A stretch of DNA of 64,000 nt from Pseudopyrenochaeta lycopersici (taxonomy: Eukaryota; Ascomycota; Dothideomycetes; Pleosporales; Pseudopyrenochaetaceae), in contig NHZP01000070.1 of assembly GCA_003313425.1 (NCBI GenBank), forward strand, positions 1-64,000, in the 5' to 3' direction. The position numbers and the translations under genes are program-made. Of this stretch, positions 58,341 to 64,000 are shown one piece after another (the stretch's first letter is position 1; the number at the start of each line of letters is the position of its first letter). The notes beneath the pieces are model-generated. The model was not told where the DNA came from, searched no databases, and saw nothing but the letters and a program-made list of their open reading frames with translations.

Positions 58341-58630
58341 GCATGCATCGTATCTGAAGCTAAATTCCCAAAGTGGCATACGGCGATGCTTTCGATTCAG
58401 CTCAAGGTTTGTGGCGTGTGGTGAATTCCGGGTGGCGTTTACGATACTTGTTTCTGCGGATAGCTTCCGGGGAACGCATCATAGTTGCCGCGAACCGTCT
58501 CGCTTAATGAGAACGGGAGAGAGCAATTACAGTAACTGATGTTCATGATCGGTGTAAATCCCAACCAATACCACATCGGATTGTAGAAGAAAGTGCTCCC
58601 ATATTGACTCAGTGATATACTTCAACCGTT
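58335..58630. repeat. diverged repeat unit, copy 3
   Basis: Shares CGGCGATGCTTTCGATTC, CCGGGTGGCGTTTAC, CGCGAACCGTCTCGCTTAAT and GAGAGAGCAATTAC with copies 1 and 4. Confidence 0.65.
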
Positions 58631-58984
58631 CTCAGGGTCAGATGAATTGCAAGGCCAACTTCTCGTAGCGCGGTCTTCAGCAGGTCTGCAATCTCTTGGT
58701 GGGTATAACTAACAAGTCTGAGCGTCTGTACTTTCAGTCGTTAACCGCGCGTAAGATACATGTCCAGGGCTTTTAGCGTTGACGGCGGCGTCATAATTGT
58801 GTGGATATATAGACAAAGGAAGGACTGAGCTGGACTTACGAGCGCAAGGCCAGGACAGGTGTGCATAGTTTTTAATACAATATTACAGCAGATTTGATGT
58901 GTTATGGTCAATAGGGGTCACGGCACGTCACCCCTGTCGCCCGAGACCCACCTACACTCCCTTACCCCTGATACCACAGCATAT

Positions 58985-59280
58985 CACAAGCTAAAGCCAA
59001 GGGTGGCGTTCGGTAATCTTCCGATTCGGCTTAAAAGGTAAGGTGGTGTCTGGGAATTTCGAGTGGCGTTGAAGATATCAACTTCTGCAGAAAGCGCTGG
59101 GGAGAAAGCATAAGAGTAAATTCGCGAACCGTCTCGCTTAATGAGAGCGGGAGAGAGCAATTACCAATGCGTTGTCCAGTATCGGTGTCCATTATTGGTG
59201 TCAAATACCTCATCAGCTCGCTGAGGATTGTGCTCCTATATTCGCTCCAGAACATACTTCAACTGTTTTGTAAGGGCCTG
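58985..59280. repeat. diverged repeat unit, copy 4
   Basis: Shares GCGAACCGTCTCGCTTAATG and GGGAGAGAGCAATTAC with copy 3, and ends just before the rhodopsin-domain gene. Confidence 0.65.
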
Positions 59281-59365
59281 AATTTTTTTTCTGGCTCCAG
59301 CAGCGCCTGCATCTTCACACACTGTGTTATTGTTAGAGACTGCCGAAGCAGCTTCTGGTCACTCA

Positions 59366-60769
59366 ATGCACTCTCCATTTTTTTCGCAGCGAAACGAAGT
59401 CGTCGGTGTGATACCACCGCCTCCTGGTATTACGCCTAACTTTACCAATCCACCATCCAGAGCACATGCTCTTATCACAGCTCATATTGTGTGTACAATG
59501 CTTTCAACTCTGTTCACGATATTGCGATCGTATACTGCTTTCTTTATCATACGCCACGTAAAGGTAGACGATTGTAAGTCCTCCCACCATTTCCACGAAA
59601 GACCTCTGCTAACGTTTTATAGGTCTGTTACTTGTCGCATGGGTTAGCCTCACTTCAATCTATTCACGGATGTTTTACTGAGCAAGTACCGTGAGCTCAG
59701 TTTCTCGCTCTGACATACTCCGTGACTAGCTCCATTAGTAGGTAGCTCATACATTTACGTGGACATGGAGAATTGACTAGATCTTTACAGCCACGCAATA
59801 TGGAATGGGACGGCACCTATGGGATGTACCATTTTCTGTTTTTAGTCCCAAATTCATGAAGGTAGGACAGTCCCTCGGCCGGTTTATGCTTTGTGCACCC
59901 AAAGGACAGGCTAACTGAAGTGCTTTTTAAGGTTGGGGCGATTACCGGAACGTTTTATGGCATCTCAATCATGCTTACTAAGCTCTCGATACTCGCGTTT
60001 TTCATCCGATTTGTACCTTGGGGGAATCTCCGAGTGACTATCCACATGATCATGGCAATTGTTGTGCTGTATAGCCTAGTAACATCATTTGAATGGGTGT
60101 ACGCCTGCCGGCCACTGAAGAAATACTGGGATCCTACAATCACCAGGGGCTCATGCATTGACTGGCTAAAGATCACAGTCTTCAGTGGCGTTATGAACAC
60201 TGCTACGGATTTTGCAATTCTTACCCTGCCAGTTCTAATTTTACGAGGTGTCCATCTCCCCAAGAAGCAAAAGATTGGCGCCATGATAGTGTTAATGACA
60301 GGAGGGTTGTACGTTTACAATCAGCTATATTGTATTAAAATAGAAAGAGCTAACACATGGATTAGTGTTTCGGTCGTCAGCATCATTAGACTAAAGCAAA
60401 CAGTGGATTTGGTGCACACAAAAGATGTAAGCTGGGATACTCTTCCCACCATGGTGTGGTGGTAAGTGCGAATGGTCTCGACTTTCACCTGTAATAATGG
60501 TAACCTTTTTCTAACGCTAGACTCATAGCACGATTGAGGTGCATGTAGCCGTCGTTTGCGCCTGTCTCCCAGCTGGAAAACCTTTTCTCCGGAAGCACGT
60601 GCCCAGGGTTATCGGACGTAGTTACGGCGCTTCCGCTGTGACAAAGCTACGCACCATACGTTCCACTCATACACAGCGGCTTCCTTCAAAGGATGCAGGT
60701 GATGATCCGCAGGATATTGTAGAAGCAGTGTTTCCAACAGTCCGCTTGTCCACCGTTCCCACCCTCTGA
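59366..60769 (+). pseudogene. rhodopsin-domain (SAT4-like) integral membrane protein with one premature stop
   Basis: Start ATG 59366 (MHSPFFSQRNEVVGVIPPPP). Exons are 59366-59573, 59623-59685, 59791-59861, 59932-60461 and 60529-60769; they total 1113 nt (370 codons plus stop). Motifs: ITPNFTNPPSRA, TILRSYTAFFIIRHVKVDD, QYGMGRHLWDVPF, KLSILAFFIRF, WVYACRPLKKYWDP, ATDFAILTLPVLIL and VHVAVVCACLPAGKPF. This is the full order of the fungal seven-helix rhodopsin-domain family of unknown role. The only lesion is TGA 59679-59681 at codon 89. All splice joints keep phase, so the stop is either a recent mutation or a sequencing error. Stop-codon readthrough seems less likely. Confidence 0.8.
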
Positions 60770-60944
60770 ACGGACGGACTGCTCAAAATATGTGTGTTGA
60801 ACGAACGAACGGTTGAATTCAACCTGTAAACGATAGACGAGCGAACGGACTGCCAAGACCCTGGACAGTTTCCTAATATGGTAATCCCACACTCTTTTGT
60901 GGCGCCAACCTTCGCTGTATACTGTGTAATCTGCCGTTGAATTC
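60770..60944. repeat. hAT-1-like subterminal sequence
   Basis: GAACGGACTGCCAAGACCCTG near 60843 resembles GAACTGACTGCCAAGACTCAG in hAT-1 near 6028, and GAACGGACGGACTGCTCA lies at 60768. It may be a remnant of a related hAT. Confidence 0.4.
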
Positions 60945-61010
60945 CAGTGCTGTAACCGATATGGTATGGTTAAGGCTTAAGGATATAGATTCTAACGATA
61001 TCGGTATCGT
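60945..61010 (+). repeat. fragment of the hAT-2 left end
   Basis: CAGTGCTGTAACCGATATGG, then TCTAACGATATCGGTATCGT, as at 12413-12476. It is cut by pogo-1 at the TA 61011-61012. Confidence 0.85.
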
Positions 61011-61012
61011 TA

Positions 61013-63173
61013 ACGTAAGCGATCATTGGATGCACGCTCTCACTGGATGCACGGTCTTCCACAGTAGAGCCCCCATCTTCAAAATTCGATAAAATGGTCA
61101 ACGAGGTCGCTATTCAGCTAGCTATTGATGATTTGAAATCGCAAAAGTCGTCAATTTTGCTGCTACTGCTGAAAAGTACAATCTAGATCGTACGACGCTC
61201 ATGCGCCGCTTTAAAGGGAAAACGACCTCAAATCAAGAAGCACACTCAATTCACCGGAAACTTCTCACAGATGCTCAAGAAGAAGTCCTTTTACAGCATA
61301 TCTCAGATCTTTCAGACCGGGGAATGCCTCCAACCCCTCAAATCCTCGAAAATTTGATTGTGGAGATCGTACGAAAGCCAATCGGAAAGTGCTGGGTTCG
61401 TCGATTCTGCCAACGACATGAAAACAAGATTAAAAGTATCTATCTCCGTGGAATCGACCAAACACGTAAGGTAGCCGATAATTCTGCACACTTTGAGCAT
61501 TTCTATCAAGTTGTACGACTTCTCCCTTCTTTGGTTCCTTTCAGATCCGAAGCGTCACGGTCTGTGCTTACTTTTCCCATCTAGCTTCATGAAAAGATCA
61601 AAAAGTACCGCATCTGCCCTTCCAATATATACAATTTTGACGAGAAAGGATTCATTCTGGGTCTATGTCGTACGATGAAAAGAATTGTACCCATCCAGCA
61701 GCTCCGGAAGAAGAAAATTCTCGGATCAAATCAAGATAGTAGCCGGGAGTTTATATCCCTTCTTGCAGCAATCTGTGCCGATGGAACCGCCCTCCCACCA
61801 GCCTTAATCTATCAAGGCGATTCAAATGACCTTCAAGATAGCTGGTTAGAAGATTTCGATGGCTCATCGGAAGATGCATACTTTGCAGTATCAAAGAAGG
61901 GTTGGACGAACGACGAACTCGGGATGTCGTGGCTTTCAAAGATCTTTGAGCCTCGTACGAAGAAAAAAGCCGGCAAATCGAAACGGCTTCTTCTTGTGGA
62001 TGGCCACTCAAGCCATGTTAATCTTCGGTTTATTGATTTTTGTGATCGGAATCACATTATCCTCGCAGTTTTACCGCCGCATTCAACGCACCGGTTACAG
62101 CCCCTTGACGTTGGCATCTTCTCTCCGCTTTCTACTGCGTATTCAAAAGAAATTGACCGGCTTATTCAGTCAAGCCACGGGTTCTCTCGAGTAACAAAAC
62201 GAAACTTTTGGACTCTATTTCGTACAGCATGGAATTCGGCGTTGACGCTTAAGAATATCCGATCTGCCTTTGATAAACCAGGAATCCACCCCATAGATAA
62301 GAGCAAGGTACTTCGTACGATTAAGAAAGAGACTCCGTCACCGATTATGAGCGATAGCGAAGGGAAGAAGATTACCCCAGGCTCCGTACGAGGTCTCCAT
62401 CGTGCGGTAAAGGCGATCCCCAAGGAGAAAAAAGACATCGCTCTCGGAATAGATCTAATCATCCGCGCCAGCGAAAAACTAGCAATCCGAAACGAAATCC
62501 TTGAACATGAGGTTCAAGGGCTTCGTACAGCGCTTGTTAATGAGAAGAAAAAACGGAAAAGAGGGAAACCGGCTGGCCTTTTTGATCAAGAACGGCCTGG
62601 AGAGGCCCAGTTCTTCTCTCCAGCTAAAGTTACTGCCGTACGAAGACGTATGCATGAGATGGAAGAGCAGAAACAACGCGAGAAGGCCGAAGCTGAAGAG
62701 AGACGCCAGAATCGGGCCGCTGAGAGGGAGAGAAAGGCACAGGAAGCTCTTGAGCGAAGGGAGGAGAGAAGGAAGGCCCAGGCGGAAAAACTGCAACAAA
62801 GGGAACGCGAAAAAGAAGAACGTCTCGTACGACAGCAAGTAAATAAACAAATCCAGCAGGAAAAGCAGCTTCAAAAGGATCAGGCAAAGAAAGAAAAGGA
62901 ACCTCGGAAGCGGAAAAGAGAGAATACTACGGCAGAAAGCTCCAAGAGGCAGAAATCAGTAGTCGGACGAAGTGGCCGGCAGATCACGCTCCCCTTAAGG
63001 TTTCAGGATTAGATAAATAAATAGTCGTTTTCGCACGACCTTATTTACTTTGTTTCTAAGATTCAAAGATTATCCATCATCTCAATAAGCTGATATTAAG
63101 ATTTTTGTTCGAGGGCTTCTGGTGTGGAAGACCGTGCATCCAGTGATAGCGTGCATCCAATGATTGCTTACGT
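61013..63173 (+). mobile_element. pogo-type element pogo-1
   Basis: 2161 bp with nearly perfect inverted ends of about 50 bp beginning ACGTAAGC and ATCATTGGATGCACGC. TA lies on both sides (61011-61012 and 63174-63175). Confidence 0.93.
61094..63012 (+). pseudogene. pogo-1 transposase, nearly intact
   Basis: Start ATG 61094 (MVNEVAIQLAIDDLKSQ). One base is missing near 61146, after which the frame gives NFAATAEKYNLDRTTLMRRF (helix-turn-helix). An intron at 61510-61584 (75 nt) joins HFEHFYQ to LHEKIKKYRICPSNIYNF. The rest is open to TAG 63010-63012. Catalytic motifs are NFDEKGFILG, LLVDGHSSHV and PPHSTHRLQPLDVG. A long coiled Arg/Glu/Lys/Gln-rich tail ends in a basic segment (RQITLPLRFQD). Only the single-base shift separates it from a complete gene of about 610 residues. 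Confidence 0.85.
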
Positions 63174-63175
63174 TA

Positions 63176-63818
63176 GTGGTTGTCGAAGACGAGGTGTCGC
63201 AGGCCAGATCCACCTGGTGGAAGCTCATTGGCTCTGGAATCAATAGTCACATGATAGCTGTCGCGAGAGACATAAAAAGCACCTCTCCTCACTATCGCAA
63301 AAAAGGATCACACATGCTACTATTAGACATACATACAATACACACACAGTTACAATACATTCTTCTCATTTTCTTCGCCCATTTTCACTGTTCGTCCTAA
63401 CACACACGTTCAGTGCGACACGAGGTTTACGGTTATTGAGCTTCTCCACGACCGCACTGTGATTGGCCACGATATTGAAAAAGATCTAAGAGCCATCTCG
63501 ATGAGCCTGCCAGCTCGCGTTTCACATCTACGGGGTATCCCTCGGTTCGCAACTCCCATCGCCTTCGACATGAAAGTCCGCGACACACAAAAGTGTAGTG
63601 AATACCGACAGTATGCCAACCGTGGCGCCCATCAGGGGCCGAGTCCTAAGATTCTGGCCCAGCAGGCGCTGGGTCGTCCAATAGAGCAGGGTCGGGTCTC
63701 CAGCGTGGAGGATGCTCTCGCAACTATGGAAGTTTATCGCAATGCTGAAGGGGCTATCGACCCGGAGCAAACAACGAAAGAAACTTCCAGCCACAGGGTT
63801 GGTTGTATAGAATTCTAG
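63176..63818 (+). pseudogene. 3' part of a DEDDh exonuclease gene (REX4/ISG20-like), cut by a MITE and 5'-truncated
   Basis: The main frame from 63427 reads FTVIELLHDRTVIGHDIEKD, then MKVRDTQKCSEYRQYANRGA, SPKILAQQALGRPI and GRVSSVEDALATMEVYRNAE. It holds the GHD (Exo II) and SSVEDAxAT (Exo III) motifs of ribonuclease-T-like 3'-5' exonucleases such as REX4. A few codons upstream of the MITE (63176-63195) read in the same frame if the MITE and one ACGAGGT are left out. The catalytic DxE (Exo I) part is missing because pogo-1 lies at 63173. Stop at 63818. Confidence 0.75.
63196..63419 (-). mobile_element. GTCGCAC-family MITE, copy E, with target duplication
   Basis: 224 bp from GTCGCAGGCC to CAGTGCGAC. 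ACGAGGT occurs directly on both sides (63189-63195 and 63420-63426). There is no coding capacity. It is inserted in the exonuclease gene. Confidence 0.88.
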
Positions 63819-64000
63819 TGATCGACAGGTCACAGCAGACTGTTTCGAACAGATCGCCCTAGTTTGAGAGACCCTCCTTAAATAGCAATGGGGTCTACTC
63901 AAGCCTTTTCTCGGTGTTCTTTTATACAACAATCTAGGGTTTGTGAAAGACCACGAGCAGCTCCAGTCAAGCACGCAAGGGGAAAAAACCGTGAGCCACT

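Overview
The window is nuclear DNA of a filamentous ascomycete (Pezizomycotina type). Real genes carry short introns of about 40-140 nt with GT...AG ends. They include a multidomain fungal polyketide synthase, an SDR, a P450, an alcohol-acetyltransferase-type enzyme, a rhodopsin-domain membrane protein and a PD-(D/E)XK-like protein. Many transposon copies carry stops of the C-to-T / G-to-A kind expected from repeat-induced point mutation (RIP). I cannot fix the species.

Layout. 1-4.3 kb: a MITE and a decayed MULE. 4.9-5.9 kb: a frameshifted SDR. 6-9.2 kb: a decayed hAT. 9.7-11.6 kb: a P450 gene whose only visible lesion is a 163-bp hAT-type MITE with a perfect 8-bp target duplication. 11.7-18.4 kb: a nest of a solo LTR, a pogo tail, a hAT and two Tc1/mariner copies in opposite orientation. 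19.3-22.2 kb: a divergent pair, a C2H2 regulator and an acyltransferase. 22.7-25.9 kb: pogo-type elements. 26.5-34.8 kb: an intact highly reducing PKS of five exons (2662 codons plus stop) on the minus strand. 36.1-36.7 kb: a small unknown gene. 37-45.9 kb: an apparently intact hAT with a MITE inside it, an NLR/TPR gene remnant, two Copia 3' ends facing outward around Tc1 fragments, and a pogo fragment. 46.8-48.5 kb: a RIP-mutated pogo with an unusual N-terminal extension. 48.6-50.0 kb: an intact PD-(D/E)XK-like gene. 50.5-56.4 kb: a MULE end, a MITE, a Tc1 fragment and two pogo elements. 56.4-59.3 kb: diverged copies of a shared repeat around a rhodopsin-domain fragment. 59.4-60.8 kb: a rhodopsin-domain gene with one in-frame stop. 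61.0-63.2 kb: a nearly intact pogo. 63.4-63.8 kb: the 3' part of an exonuclease gene cut by a MITE.

The PKS, acyltransferase, C2H2 factor, P450 and SDR look like a secondary-metabolite cluster (inference from gene content and proximity). The PKS would make a methylated, reduced chain, the P450 and SDR would change its oxidation state, and the acyltransferase would esterify a hydroxyl. PKS, acyltransferase and regulator read as intact. P450 and SDR are broken, so the cluster as it stands would give an intermediate or nothing. Two near-identical pogo elements lie in opposite orientation on either side of the PKS.

All exon boundaries were read by eye from splice consensus and frame continuity. 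Family names come from motif recognition, not from a search.
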